From: Magicicada septendecula
Taxonomy: Eukaryota > Arthropoda > Insecta > Hemiptera > Cicadidae
Direction: 5' to 3'
DNA: 64,000 nucleotides
Assembly: GCA_034769895.1 (NCBI GenBank)
Contig: CM068367.1
Location: 1,311,953,046 to 1,312,017,045, forward strand
Below are positions 33,471 to 45,529 of the stretch, in pieces. A program made the position numbers and the translations under genes. How positions within the stretch are numbered: the first letter of the stretch is position 1; every line of letters begins with the position of its first letter. The notes beneath the pieces were generated by a model, which worked only from the letters and a program-made list of their open reading frames with translations, had not been told where the DNA came from and did no database searches.

Positions 33471-34258
33471 ATCCGTGTTAGCAATCGCAGTCTCAGACTT
33501 GTCTTTCAGTGCTTTGGACAGCCTGCTGTGATTCCGGAGGAGGAACATGACAGTAAAGGTGAGAGTTCTCTCTTTATACTATCAAATGTTTAGCAGTTCT
33601 CTGATCATGCGACGTTTAGTTCAGAACTACGGTGCTGAGATTCAATCAATGCAAATTATTTGGTTAAAATCGACACTCGAAACCGTTACTTGGAGAATAT
33701 ATTAATAGACAGAAATGAGTAATTTTATTGTTGTAAAAACCGTATAACGCCTATAATTAGAGTATATAAAACACTCAAGCGCCCCCTGCGCTCACACACA
33801 CACGAACATGTACACAAACCCCTATCATTAATTCAGTAACACATGAATCGACATCTCATAATATTACTAAAATACGTTATAAATTGTTATTAATATTATC
33901 CTGTTTCGCTCATGCAGGAACATTTTGATAGTCGCAGAAAATTGATTTTTGTTACACGATAGAGTAATACTTCGGACACGAAGGATCAATTAATGTTAGT
34001 TCATTCATGTTAATCTGATTTTTCGTTGGTAATTCTTAGATGATAATTTGGTAATTTCTAAGGAGCTGTTCAACATTACGATACGATAAGTTGATAATTA
34101 AAAGGATATCCGTAATTTCAAAATATTAATAATAATTATTATTATCAGTAGTAATATATTATTAGAATGACATTATCATCTCGCGAGTGTCAATTTGGAT
34201 TGAAACGGTCGATAGATGGTGTTGACTGTTATGCACATAACAATTCTACAACAACATT
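33471..34258. other. Intergenic DNA, no gene recognised
   Basis: AT-rich sequence with a short CA run near 33793. Nothing could be assigned. Confidence 0.5.
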
Positions 34259-34335
<77 letters not shown>

Positions 34336-34356
34336 AGAAGAAGAAGAAGAAGAAGT
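34259..34356. repeat. Compound ACT/AAG trinucleotide microsatellite
   Basis: About 25 ACT units followed by about 7 AAG units. Predicted poly-Thr, poly-Leu or poly-Ser frames here are artefacts. Confidence 0.95.
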
Positions 34357-35051
34357 AATAAAACTAAATTGTTATTATTACTATCATATTTTATTATTAC
34401 ATTGCTTACATTGTACATTATACTGTTACATTGTTAATATTATTATGATGTTTTGTTTTAATTAAGGTTAGTTTATTTAATTAATGCTTCTGTTTTGATT
34501 CGAGCTACAGTGTAATCTTATATGTAAAAAGCAATGCCAATATTATTAGCCTATTCATATTACACATTTTTCTATTATTATTATTAATGAATTAGATTTT
34601 TATTTTGTAATTTTTTTCTTTCTTATTCAGAATAATATTTAAATTTAATAGAGTGTATTCCGCTTTTTCGGGACATATCGGGACTGTATCAAGTTGGCCC
34701 AATTAAAGGTCTGCCTCTATTAACATAAATTCTAATAAGTAAGCAAGAGTACTTAATAACGAAAAATCAAACATAACTCTCAATTACAGTAAACACCCCA
34801 ATTATAAAGTTTGTTATTAATGAAGTGTGGTTAAGAAAATATGATAATTAATATCTAATGTTATATTTACAGTATAATAAAATAACATGAGTAGGCCTAT
34901 TTTCTTAAAAGCCAAGTCACACACCTGTGTCTATTGTTTTTTTAATCGCCTTGTTTGCATTCACGTTTTCTATTTAATGACTGCGGTTATACAAAGTCTG
35001 AACAAATTTTGATTTAAAAAGTGGCTTATTTCTTCTGTTTAAGAAGATGGG
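34357..35051. other. Intergenic DNA, no gene recognised
   Basis: AT-rich sequence without motifs. Confidence 0.5.
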
Positions 35052-35064
35052 AAACTGAGCCATT

Positions 35065-36084
35065 CTTCTTCTTCTTCTTCTTCTTCTTCTTCTTCTTCTT
35101 CTTCTTCTTCTTCTTCTTCTTCTTCTTCTTCTTCTTCTTTTCTTCTTCTTCTTCTTCTTCAGCGGCGCGACAACCCATTAATGAGTCAAAGGCCTCCTTT
35201 AACAGCCTCTGCCAGTTGTCCCGGTCAAGTGCAGCTGGTCTCCAGTTTCGGGTCCCAAGGATATAGCGCGCATCATACTTCACACCGTCTTCCCAACGTA
35301 GTTTGGGTCTACCAACTCTTCTGATACCATATATCTGTTCTGTGAGTGCCTTTCTAGGTATTTCATTCTCCCCCATTCTGATCGCATGTCCAGCCCACCA
35401 GAGTCTACCAGGTTTTATAATTTTCACAATATCTGGTTCATTCAGAAGAGTGTTCAGTTCTTGGTTGGTCCTTTTCCTCCATTCACCTTCCACACATATT
35501 GGACCAAAAATACTGCGGAGGATTTTGCGTTCATGAACCAGCAGGTTTGAGTCAGACTTTCTAGAAATGGTCCAGGTCTCAGAACCATAGGTGAGAACTG
35601 GGCGAATCGGTGTTTTATACAGAAGCAGCTTGATGCTCCTGGCAATTGTTCTGGTCTGGAACAGGGGTCTGAGACCAAAGAAGCACCTATTATCTGAGGT
35701 GATTCTTCGCTTTATTTCTTCTGTTGTGTCTCCATCGGAGTTAACTTGGCATCCTAAATAAACAAATTTGTTGATTTTTTCGAAGGAGTAGATGCCAATG
35801 TGGACGCGCTTTCCTTCTCTAGCTTCCTGTCCTTGACCATTTTGACTTGCTTTTGTTTTCGCAGGGCGTATCCCAGGACCTGCACCAACCTGTTGAATAC
35901 AGTCCCGGAGGAACCTATTCCAGCATCTCTCTTAGCTTTTTCTAAGGCAAGAATGAAGAGGAGGCAACCAAGAGCATCGCCTTGGAGGACTCCCTTTCCA
36001 TAGTCAAACTCTCCTGATAAGTCATTCTGGATCCTCACCATGCCCTTCACTGTCAGCATTGTCATCCTACAGAATCTTATTAGA
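35065..36084 (-). mobile_element. 5'-truncated LINE with a long GAA tail
   Basis: Flanked by 13-bp near-identical duplications (AAACTGAGCCATT at 35052-35064, AAACTGAACCATT at 36085-36097). The minus strand runs from RT block 4 (GVLQGDALGCLLFILALEKA) through KINKFVYLGCQVNSDGDTTE, LLYKTPIRPVLTYGSETW, PGRLWWAGHAIRM and RRVGRPKLRWEDGVK to the end, in several frames. The YADD block is missing: the reading passes from VLGYA straight into the following region. It ends in a ~95-bp (GAA)n tail, read as TTC on the plus strand at 35065-35159. Confidence 0.88.
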
Positions 36085-36097
36085 AAACTGAACCATT

Positions 36098-36564
36098 ACT
36101 GGACCGAATAACCGGCGGTCCGGACCTATTGACCAAAGATCTTTCTATGTGTAACCCTGTTCTGTTTTTGTATTTTGAAAATTGGCCCAATAAAGCGGCT
36201 GGCCCTAATAACCGGTGGCCCCGTTAACCGAAATCCAGTGTATCGTGAAACGTCGGAGTAACATTTCGTGGCAGGCCTAGGTTGGAAATACGGTTAGAGT
36301 ACACATTTATAGTAAGTGATGATGTTGCAGCCGGTAGAAGGCAGCGGAATAAAAAGCGACTAGCTAACGGTGAAAATGTTACGACGTAATCTACGCAGGT
36401 CCGGGACAATTAAATTTAAATAAGTCATTCCATTGGGCAGGCTGTCACGGCCGGAGTCATTGTTAAAATTTTAAAATTTCCTGGCTAAATTTCCGTGGTC
36501 GATTGCTTTGTAATGACATGCTTTATAATGAAGCACTCATTTTTGTTACATTGCTTTGTAATGA
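36098..36564. other. Intergenic DNA, no gene recognised
   Basis: No gene or repeat could be assigned. Confidence 0.5.
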
Positions 36565-36715
36565 AGTTAAAAATAGTTCGACAAGGGATGGTAGGCCGAA
36601 CGTACTACAACTTGAGGTGAAAGCAATGATTTATTGCTTTGACCACAAAATGACGGCTTTCGCTCAACTTGTAGTACGTTCGACCTACCATCCCTTGTCG
36701 AACTACTTTTGACTT
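36565..36715. mobile_element. Palindromic MITE-like element (~150 bp)
   Basis: The left arm from 36565 (including AGTTCGACAAGGGATGG and TAGTACGTTCG-type sequence) is the reverse complement of the right arm ending at 36715, with ~58-bp arms and a ~35-base loop. Only a few mismatches separate the arms. No coding capacity. The superfamily is not clear and I could not fix a target duplication. Confidence 0.8.
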
Positions 36716-37659
36716 TCAGTACAGAAGAAGACCTCCGTTGGGTGACCAAAATGTCTGGTGAATCAAAAATGTCATCACAAAGGAATCGCTTACGGCCCAA
36801 TAGCCTGGAAATTTTAAACTCTTTTAAATAGTTAATGTCAATTGATTTAAACAGTCGAACAGAAAAATGCATTTCCTTATTACATATGTACAGTATGTTG
36901 TTATTGAACCAGACGCTGTGCTTCGCTCAAATTCAGACAACCACCCTGTTAACTCTGTTAATTAAATAAATTGCAATTAGTTAATACTTAATGCAAAGAA
37001 AAATCTAACACAGGTGCACACAGATGGCCGATAAGTAACTGGTGTAATCGACGTAAACAAACTTAAAAAATTGTCAGATGAATTGAAAAAAAAAACTACA
37101 ACAGTATTTACACAATACATTTCACGGCCGCTTACGTTATAAAAAAGAAGTGCATTAAAAAAAAAGAAAAGTCTTAATCTATATAAGTCTTTACATGTCG
37201 CATAGATCTTCCCATCAATTCTAAGAGTCACGTCATTTTTTTAAGCCTGTGCCAGTTTAATGTTGTTGGCGTAATTTTTTATTGTTTGATGAGCAATAAC
37301 TTATTTGCAGGATAAGTCTCAAAGTAGCTGTCGGTTTGGAAGACACTCATGCGTGTGTGTGTGTCATCTCATACTATGTAGTGTCAGTGGAAATTCCCCA
37401 TAGTATTTTCATCTCCTCAAATTGTACAGAACTAAAGATGCTAAAAATATTTTAATTACATTTAGGTACCGCCGCTTAGTTTTGTTTTTACTTATTTTTT
37501 CATTTATTTAAAAAGATTTAATGCATTTTTTGCCAGAAATACGCGATAATAAAGATGGCAAAATCATTAACTGATTATTGATTATTGATTAGTAAATCCA
37601 CAGTTATGTAAATGAACGTTACTGTTCTCTCCTCTGCCACTAACCTCCCTGTAGAACCC
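36716..37659. other. Intergenic DNA, no gene recognised
   Basis: AT-rich sequence, short poly-A runs. Nothing could be assigned. Confidence 0.5.
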
Positions 37660-38140
37660 TGGTCTGCTCAATGATTATCCTCCACTCTTCTGTGTCCAGA
37701 CCCATACACTCCTCCAACTTGCCACTCGCATCTCTCTTAAATCCCCTTCCACATCTTCACACCGTATCCTTCTCGGACGTCCTCTCCTCCTTACTCCCAC
37801 CGGCTTCCTTTCCAATGCCACCTCGATCACTTCCACCGGCTTCCTTTCCAACTCCAATTTTTGGGCCTCGACCATTTCTCATTCTCACCACGTGCCCCAA
37901 TCACCTCAACCTTTGCGCATTCACTGAGCAACTATGTCCGCTTCTCCATAAAGGTCTCTTAGCTCACGATTCTTTCTTATCCTTTACATCTCTCCGTCCC
38001 ACACTGGTCCATAAATTCGTCTCAGAATTTTCCTCTCGAAACGCCAAGGGTTTTCATATCTTCCGACTTCAGCACCCATGTCTCGCTTATATATGTTACT
38101 ACAGGTCTGATTAGGGTGATGTATATTTTCTTTTTGACAT
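37660..38140 (-). pseudogene. LINE ORF2 C-terminal fragment
   Basis: The minus strand gives YITLIRPVVTYISETWVLKS (the YGSETW block with G changed to I) near 38022-38130. It then gives, at 37675-37875, a frame with RRRGRPRRIRCEDVEGDLRE and a W-rich end. Between them the GPRGENEKWSRPK-like stretch contains an apparent internal duplication (KPVEVIEVALERKPVGV). The catalytic block is missing. Confidence 0.75.
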
Positions 38141-38362
38141 TTTTGATACATTCCCAAGCGTAGCTACGAGAAGAAAATAAATGGAGACATATTACCTTCT
38201 TGGAAAAGAGACAAATTATGAAATAATGGAAATCATAGATCACGTAGTGTTATCATAAAGAGTTAAATCCTGAATTATTATCATTTGATTAACGTTAGAT
38301 CTGAGGATGTTACGGCCTATTTAATAATAAACTTAGGGTTATTAAAATAAGATCCACCATCT

Positions 38363-39313
38363 ACGAGTAAGTGCTTGTATAGCTACTGCAATCTGTCGCA
38401 TTCTGTACGTCTGAGGTTTCTGTCGTTCCCAATCGGCTCGTTGCAAACGCCTTTTCTCCGTGGCTACCCACAGTCTTCTAAGCCAAATATGTGCTTACGC
38501 TGACGATGTTGTGATAATAGCCAAATCAAAAGAACGGTTAGTTGAGGTATACAAGGAGCTGAATCAAAAATCCGCTGGAATGGGATTGAATGTCAATATC
38601 AGCAAAACTAAATACATGCTGATTTCTCCATCAGAAAGGAAAAGAATTCTATATAATTTATGCACTGAGGATAATTCACTTGATGCTAATGTTAATAAAT
38701 TCAGATACCTGGGTAACATGATAGATAATGAAGGGTCCAAAAACACGGCCATAAATGACAGGATACAAATAGGAAATAGGGCATATTATGCCAATAGCAG
38801 ACTATTGAGAAGCAAACTCATTAGTAGTAACAAAAAAATAAAAATATATAAAACACTTATCAGAACGGGTTGTTACTTATGGAGGCGAGACATAAACATT
38901 AACAAAAAATGAACAAGAAACACTAAGTAGGTTTGAAAGAAAGACCGTAAGACGTGTTTATGGGCTGGTTAAAGAAGATGACGAATGTAGAATAAGAAAT
39001 AACCAGGAGATAGGTGAGCTATTGATATATGAGGACATTGGAAGATTCATAAAGGCTAACGAATACAATGGCTAGGTCGCCTAGAGCGGATGAATGATCA
39101 GCGTATGCCAAAGAAAATGCTGAGGACGCAAGTCTATAAAAGCCGAAGGAGGGGCCGACCTAGGATAAGATGGTTGCATGATGTGCTAGAAGGTATCAGA
39201 TGAATAGATGTGATGGGTTACACTAAGATGGCAATGGATAGGAGACGAAGATTGGTGCGGGAAGCCTGGGCGGACGTTGGGCTGCAACACTAAAGAAGAA
39301 GAAGAAGAAGAAG
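38363..39313 (+). mobile_element. 5'-truncated LINE with GAA tail
   Basis: Flanked by 14-bp duplications with one difference (AAGATCCACCATCT at 38349-38362, AAGATCCACGATCT at 39314-39327). Frame 38460-38912 holds SQICAYADDVVIIAKSK (active site), GLNVNISKTKYMLI and VNKFRYLGNMID. After frame changes ETLSRFERKTVRRVYGLVKE and the QRMPK and RGRPRIRW blocks follow. The tail is (GAA)n at 39293-39313. The same family as the fragments at 7780 and 39724. Confidence 0.85.
38460..38912 (+). pseudogene. LINE reverse transcriptase, palm and thumb part
   Basis: A 150-codon open frame (nominal start GTG, not a true start). YADD at about residue 14, GMGLNVNISKTKY at about 46-58, FRYLGN at about 82, then YYANSRLLRSK and [10 protein letters not shown] at about 118-140. 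The frame is lost just before the YGCE/GSETW block, after which the protein can be followed in other frames. Confidence 0.85.
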
Positions 39314-39327
39314 AAGATCCACGATCT

Positions 39328-39723
39328 CCTGGGTTTACCCTGTTTCCGTCTTCTAGTTGGAACCCAATTAACAGCGTTTAGAGCCAACGATCGTCAGGCA
39401 TTCGTTACACTTGATCGTACCATTCGAGGCGCTTCACATTTTTGATATCCAAAATTGTTCTGTCTATACGAATTTGGCCCCTAATATCTTCTTTTCTAAC
39501 GGACTGGAGCCTGAACTCTCCACAAGACCTTCTCCATAAGTTGTTGCGCTGCTTGGAGCCTTCGGGAGTTTCTTTGAATCGTCTTCCAAGTTTCAGAGAC
39601 GCAGGCGAATATGCTTTCTAAGACGGTAGGAAAACACCACCTTCTAGTTTTTGTGGGTAGTTTTCTCATTCCAAAGCACATAATTCATTGCACTATCGTC
39701 ATTTTTTAAAGAGACATGGACAT
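39328..39723. other. Spacer, no gene recognised
   Basis: No domain could be assigned with confidence. A minus-strand frame near 39496-39681 contains CVSETWKTIQRNSRRLQAAQ and may be another LINE scrap (SETW block). Confidence 0.3.
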
Positions 39724-40133
39724 AGATATGACAAAAAAGGAACAAGAAGGTTTGAAAGGTAGTTTGTAGGACGTGTTTATGGCTCGGTAAAGAATATGAC
39801 GAATGGAGAATAAGAAATAACCAGGAGATAGGTGAACTATTGAAGCATGAGGACATTGTAAGATTCGTAAAGGTTAAACGAATTACGTGGCTAGGTCACC
39901 TAGAGCGGATGGATGATCAGCGGATGCCAAAAAAAATCCTGAGGGCGCAAGTCTATAAACGCAGAAGGAGGGGCCCACCTAGGATAAGATGGTTGAATGA
40001 TGTCGCAGAAGATCTAAGAAGAATGGCTGTGAGGTGTTACACTGACAAGGTAATGGATAGGAGACATTGGAGAAGATTGATATTGGAAGCCAAGCTCTCG
40101 TTGGGGTGTAGTACTAAAGATCATAATTTTTTT
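39724..40133 (+). pseudogene. LINE 3' fragment, same family as the preceding one
   Basis: Frame 39840-40136 is open for 98 codons: KRITWLGHLERMDDQRMPKK, then RRRRGPPRIRWLNDVAEDLR and HWRRLILEAKLSLGCST. This is the best-preserved example of this family's C-terminus in the window and also shows what 7780-8045 and 39000-39290 have lost. Residues before it (EYDEWRIRNNQEIGELLKHE) overlap the sibling copy. Confidence 0.8.
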
Positions 40134-40799
40134 TAAACAAGACAAGTGAAATAATAACAATCATAAAAGTTTAATTTCATCAAGTACTCTACTATGGATT
40201 GAAAACACTTTAATAAACTATGGTAGAACCATTTTACCAAACTTTTACAGATTATTTCAAATTTTCTTGGAATTTGACTATGTCATGTCGATTAGAACGC
40301 CCATTTCAACCCTAAAATGGATGGTAAAATTTCCTTTGTACTTCAGCTAAGTTTTGTTACATATTTAGTTACTTATTTAACTACAATTTTGATTTATTTT
40401 AAAGGTATTTTTATATATATTTATCAGGAATAAATGACAAAAAGAATCGGAAAGTTGTTCACGCTGTTTCGCAACGAAGACTTTGATTCTTACCGATATA
40501 TAAAGATATTCTTATACGAACCATGTAAGGTTACTTATAAAACAATTAAACATATTTAATACTATCTAGAAACTTAGACCGTCTGTCATTTTATATCTCT
40601 TGACTAAGAGGCTCCGGCTGATGTAATTTATGAATTAATGTTGACTGTTGTTTTGATTCCAAATCAGCAGGATTGCTGACTTACTGTTTTCAGTCGGGCA
40701 AACGTAAAAATATTTTTGTTTTTTAGTTCGGTTCAGTATTTTGCGTGAACAATGCCATGGAAGACAGACAAAGATATAGAGGGGGAGAAGATGGAGGGA

Positions 40800-40801
<2 letters not shown>
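40134..40801. other. Intergenic DNA, no gene recognised
   Basis: AT-rich sequence. Nothing could be assigned. Confidence 0.5.

Positions 40802-40886
<85 letters not shown>
40802..40886. repeat. (AG)n microsatellite
   Basis: About 42 uninterrupted AG units. Confidence 0.98.
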
Positions 40887-40887
<1 letters not shown>

Positions 40888-41039
40888 TGAGAATTAGAAA
40901 TTAGGAGAATAGAGAATTATTGATCACAAAGCTGAAGACGTTTAACGAAGACAGTAGGAAAAGACAAACAATGAACGAAATACTAGTAGCAAATAAGTTA
41001 TAGAATTATTCTACTAGTTTATGTATATACCTCATTGGG

Positions 41040-41785
41040 GACCTACCTAATGGGCAGTAACTGTCTAGATTTTGGTTTGGATGGGGGTCCGGGGTCCGGT
41101 CGAGTCGGCTTCATACAAAAGAAAAAACAAGTGAAGACTAATCAGCATTACTATCTTAATGTGGTCGAAAACGTGTGATAATATCCTGAAATCAATTCCA
41201 TTAAAATAAACGGTAATAACATACTGAAAATTCGAGTTATTGAAACGTTGTTTAGATTCTGCTTATTGACTGAATTGAATTTCCTATATTTCAAAACGTT
41301 TACGCAAATGCTGTGTAATAAACCTGTTTGTATATTTCAAAAAGAGTTACTACTATATTACACAGCTGAAAAATTAATAAAATAGTCTAAAAATTAAGAG
41401 ATTAACAAAATACATCAACTTTTTTCGACCCTTTGAGGGGAGTGTCCGTTCCTGCTCCTGCCCACCCGTAAATACGCTCCTGCTAATGGAGGGGGCTGTA
41501 ACCCCCACCCGAATCCTTTACCTGGCTACGTCACTGATAAATAGACCTAAGAGTAACAGAAGAGTAATTTTGGGTAATTCATATATAATAACATAAATAT
41601 TATATAATTATTATTTTATTATATAAAGTTATTTAATAAATAAATAAATTCATATATAATTTTTAATAAATAAATAATTTGTTTTTAATAAATAAATAAT
41701 TTTATTAATGAAAAATAAACTATATGTTAGATTTTATGTATAAACAACTATGTAAACATCACTAACAAACGTTAACAGTATTTTA
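41040..41785 (+). repeat. Long direct repeat, copy A
   Basis: From GACCTACCTAATGGGCAGT through AAATATTAT-rich DNA to about 41785, this is a diverged copy of 43166-43815. Shared blocks include GAGTCGGCTTCATACAAAAG, TACGCAAATGCTGTGTAATA and AATAGACCTAAGAGTAAC. An inner segment runs from CAGT to CACTG and looks like a hAT-type non-autonomous element (CAGTG…CACTG), but the same outer flanks on both copies mean the whole block was duplicated. Confidence 0.8.
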
Positions 41786-43165
41786 GAAAACAGGAATAAC
41801 GGAGAACGGTACATTGAACTGCAACAAATAAAAATAATGGCGACAAGAAAGAGTGACGACAGTAAATCGTTCGTGGTTGATTTATGCGCAGCTTGCAGAG
41901 GTAATCGTTAGTTTAAATATAGGCCTACACTTAAATATCGTTGACAAAAACCCGTTACGAATCTGCGTAATTATAAGTTTAAATTTACGCAATGACGCAA
42001 CGTGTTCTTGTAGGCCTACATCGTCGTTTAAACATAAACCCAACTACTCTTTCCGAAATATAAAAATCACAAAGTGTCCGGTAGAACGAATACGTTTTGT
42101 TATTATCCGAGACGGTAGGTGTAGGTGTTTGAAACAATAATTTTTAATTTTCTTAATTCGGTAAATGCCAAATAGGCACAACTTGTTTAAGAATTTGGTA
42201 CTTTCTCAGTATGCTAATTTTAGACTAAGCTGTTTAGAAATTTAATTGACCACACACTTAATTAATTGTTTAATTATTTAGATCTATTATGTTTTCGTTA
42301 ATTCTTATATTTGACGTTTGCTACAGCCTTGTTAGACTGCACCTTTCTTTTAAAATTTGTCGAGTGTTTGTACGTGCCTATGTTGACATGCACTACCTTT
42401 AATATATTCGGTGAAAGGTTTTCTCCACCAACGGAAAAATGAGATCCAAATGAGTCCTATACTATACTTTTAGTCCTATTAATGAGACTAAAATTCTTGG
42501 GGTGCAAATTTTAGATTAGCATTGATGTTTCTATATATATTTTTTGAAATTTAAACTTTTATTTAGAACAAAACGTGGCAGAATAATGTAATAATTTTAA
42601 ATTAAACGAAAAATCATTTTGATATAGGGAAAAACAACGGTGGAAACAAAACTAATAAATAATAATAGGTGTTCTTGTTGATACCACCTAAGTAGTGTAA
42701 GAGTTAGGCATGGGATGTTGCCCTATAGCAAAAAAGGAAGGTACTATTGTAAGTAGGCTGCTACACTTCAGGCGATCATTATTACCTCCAGAATGTTTTA
42801 CCAGGTACTTGAAGGAGCCATTATTATTATATTTACACTTACAGTTCTGCGACACATAAAAAAATTTTAAATCAAGGAACATATAAAAACACTAATTTTA
42901 CCCCTACTTTGTGCCCGAAGAATTTTTGTTTAGCCTCATTTTTCCGTTGGTGCAGAAAACACGGTGAAATTTTTCGCTAGCCGTAACTCGAAAACAAATC
43001 GTTTCGGTACCTATGTTTATATAAAACCTTTTCTTTATTTTTACCAGTAAAACATATCCTAAAATTATTTTCGTTTCTTCGTGAAACACCCTGTACAAAG
43101 TATGCACAGTGGCGTAACAGCCGAGCCCGCACAAACATTTACTTTAATTTTTTAGAATATTTGGC
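41786..43165. other. Spacer between the direct repeats
   Basis: AT-rich. Near 42900-43100 there is a stretch ending in a CACCCTGTAC motif that looks repetitive. No gene was recognised. Confidence 0.45.
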
Positions 43166-43815
43166 GACCTACCTAATGGGCAGTGGCGATCTAGAATTTC
43201 GTCTGAGGGGGGGGGGGGTCTGGTCGAGTCGGCTTCATACAAAAGAAAAACAAGTGAAGACCAACCAACATTACTATCTTTAAAGTGGTTGGAAACGTGT
43301 GATAATATCCTAAAATCAATCCAATTAAAACAAACGGTAATAACACATTAAAAATGCGCGTTATTGTAATGTTGTTTAGAAGATACTTAGTGACTTAACT
43401 GAATTTCCTATATTTCATATTTCAAACGTTTACGCAAATGCTGTGTAATAAACCTGTTTGGATATTTCAAAAAGAGTTACTACTATATTACACAGCTGAA
43501 AAAATAATAAAATAGTCTAAAAATTAGGAGATTAACAAAATTCGTCAACTTTCTTCAACCCTCTGGGGGGGGTCCGGTGCGGTCCCGTTCGCCCCCCGTA
43601 AATACGCCCCTGCTAATGGGGGCTGTAACCCCCACCCGAAACCTTTATGTCACTGTTCAATAGACCTAAGAGTAACAAAAGAGTAATTTTGGATACTTCA
43701 TATATAATAAATAAATTATTTATTTTTACTAAATAAATAATTTTATAAATAAAAAATTAAATATCCGATAAATGTCATTTACGAACAATTGTGTAAACAT
43801 CATTAACAAAAGTTT
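43166..43815 (+). repeat. Long direct repeat, copy B
   Basis: Partner of 41040-41785. It differs by many substitutions, a 12-base G run at 43207 and a shorter AT-rich end. With the 1.4-kb spacer the arrangement could be a decayed LTR pair, but no TG…CA ends, primer site or coding region were seen. Confidence 0.8.
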
Positions 43816-44864
43816 AACCACTGTAGTTAAGTAAAACCAAATTTTCCCCGCCTGTATTTAATATTAAACACAAATACATTATTTTTTACTGTTATTTTAC
43901 CAGTACCTAATGATGTACTTACAAGACTATAAATTATTTGGTTAACTGCACAATAGAGCGGTGATTCCAGTTAAGAATGCGTTGAGGCCATCGGTCATTC
44001 CTGCATTATTTTCGTTATGAGCTACGAAAAGAAACTAATAAATGGACCAAAGTAGTGGATGGCGATGTAGACATTACTCTTACATTACCAGCTTCAGATT
44101 TAGGCTTTGGAGGCCATAAAAAGAAGATAGGCGGAAACGTTTAGGCCGTTATTGATCGTTCGAGTAAATGCAATTAATTGTTACAAGAGATAAGCAGTGG
44201 TCCGAAGGACACAGAAGTAGATGAGTCCAAAATTTCAAAATGAACTCATTCAGCTTTTATCTTAAAACGTTGAAAATATTTTTCTGTAATAATGGGTACT
44301 ACATAATATTTTAACAGAAAATATCAACTGAGTCAAATAATCAAATATGTACCAGTTTCTGAAGATGAAGAAAGAAGATTCACCAACTTAAAAAATTAAT
44401 GACAGTTTTTTAGCATTTATAGAAACAACCCATGAAACTGGCTTAGGCTTAGAAGAAAAGATTTAAAACAATCTTGAGGAGAAGGTATTCTGTTTAAGTT
44501 ATATAATTTTAGTAGCTGGTACAGCTATAAGGAGGGGTTAGTATTCAGTATAGTAGGGAGGCCCGCATAGGATTCCTGTATTCTGTCGGTCTCGATCACG
44601 GCTGATCGCGGCTGACATGTCCAAGGCTCTAACCTCCAGGATAAAGCAAAGCATAACACGGTTAACACGGAGGTCCTCTCAGGTCAGAAACAGCCAACTA
44701 GTGAAGAAATCTGTATGCTATGATAGGCCCCTTCGATCGTAAGTTCTTGTATTACAGAGCGCGCGTTTTCGAGAGGTGTACAAGCGTCTTCTTTCAAAAG
44801 GTCACGTCACCTCATCGGGAATCATCGAACCCTAGAAAAGCCATCGAAACCAAGAAGAAGAAGA
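43816..44864. other. Intergenic DNA with a short coding-like stretch
   Basis: 44022-44144 is open on the plus strand for 40 codons (LRKETNKWTKVVDGDVDITL and onward) up to a TAG. It reads more like protein than its surroundings, but I cannot assign it. No other gene was recognised. Confidence 0.3.
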
Positions 44865-45285
44865 AGAAAAGCCAAATAATAATATATTTACTGAAAACGC
44901 TTTACAGAATTAGAAATATGCTAAGATTTAACAGGTACCTTAGCTGCATTTCTTAAAAAAAAATATGAATAACAAATTTTAAAGTATGTCAGTTAAGCGT
45001 GAAGGGATTGAACGACTAAACTCAAAGTAAAAGGTAAAGTCGAAGGAGAAGGAGAAGATGAAGATGAAGATGAAGATGAAGAAGAAGAAGAAGAAGAAGA
45101 AGAAGAAGAAGAAGAAGAAGAAGAAGAAGAAGAAGAAGAAGAAGAAGAAAAGCCAAATAACAATAATATAATTACTAAAAACTTTTTGTAGAATTAGAAA
45201 TATGCTGAGATTTCAACAGACCTCTAGCTTAATTTCTTAAAGAAAACTATGAATGACAATTTGTAAAATATCTTACTCAAGCGTA
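44865..45285. repeat. Direct repeat pair separated by a GAA/GAT microsatellite
   Basis: The block starting GAAAAGCCAAATAA at about 44870-45005 recurs at about 45147-45285 (shared TAGAAATATGCT, TTTAACAGG/TTTCAACAG and TTTCTTAAA). Before each copy is an AAG run; the second (45036-45148) is long and begins with GATGAA units. Confidence 0.75.
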
Positions 45286-45529
45286 CACACAAATGTCGAG
45301 AGTGCGAATTCGCTCGCGTGCACAGTTATGTATCTGTTCAGAACTTGTGCCAGCGTACAAAAACCAGAAACACACAAATTTATTATTTAAAAAAAGAACC
45401 CTGGGAGGATACTTTGCAAAGTCGCCTGTTGACATGAGACGTGTGCGCGCAGTAAAGTAAAGGGGTAAAAACACTCCATCCGATGACGTAACAACAGAAA
45501 ATAAGCTAATTAAGGGTTTCACCTCCCAC

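Noticed and set aside
34167..34437. Open frames of poly-Thr, poly-Leu or poly-Ser
   Set aside because: They are translations of the ACT microsatellite.
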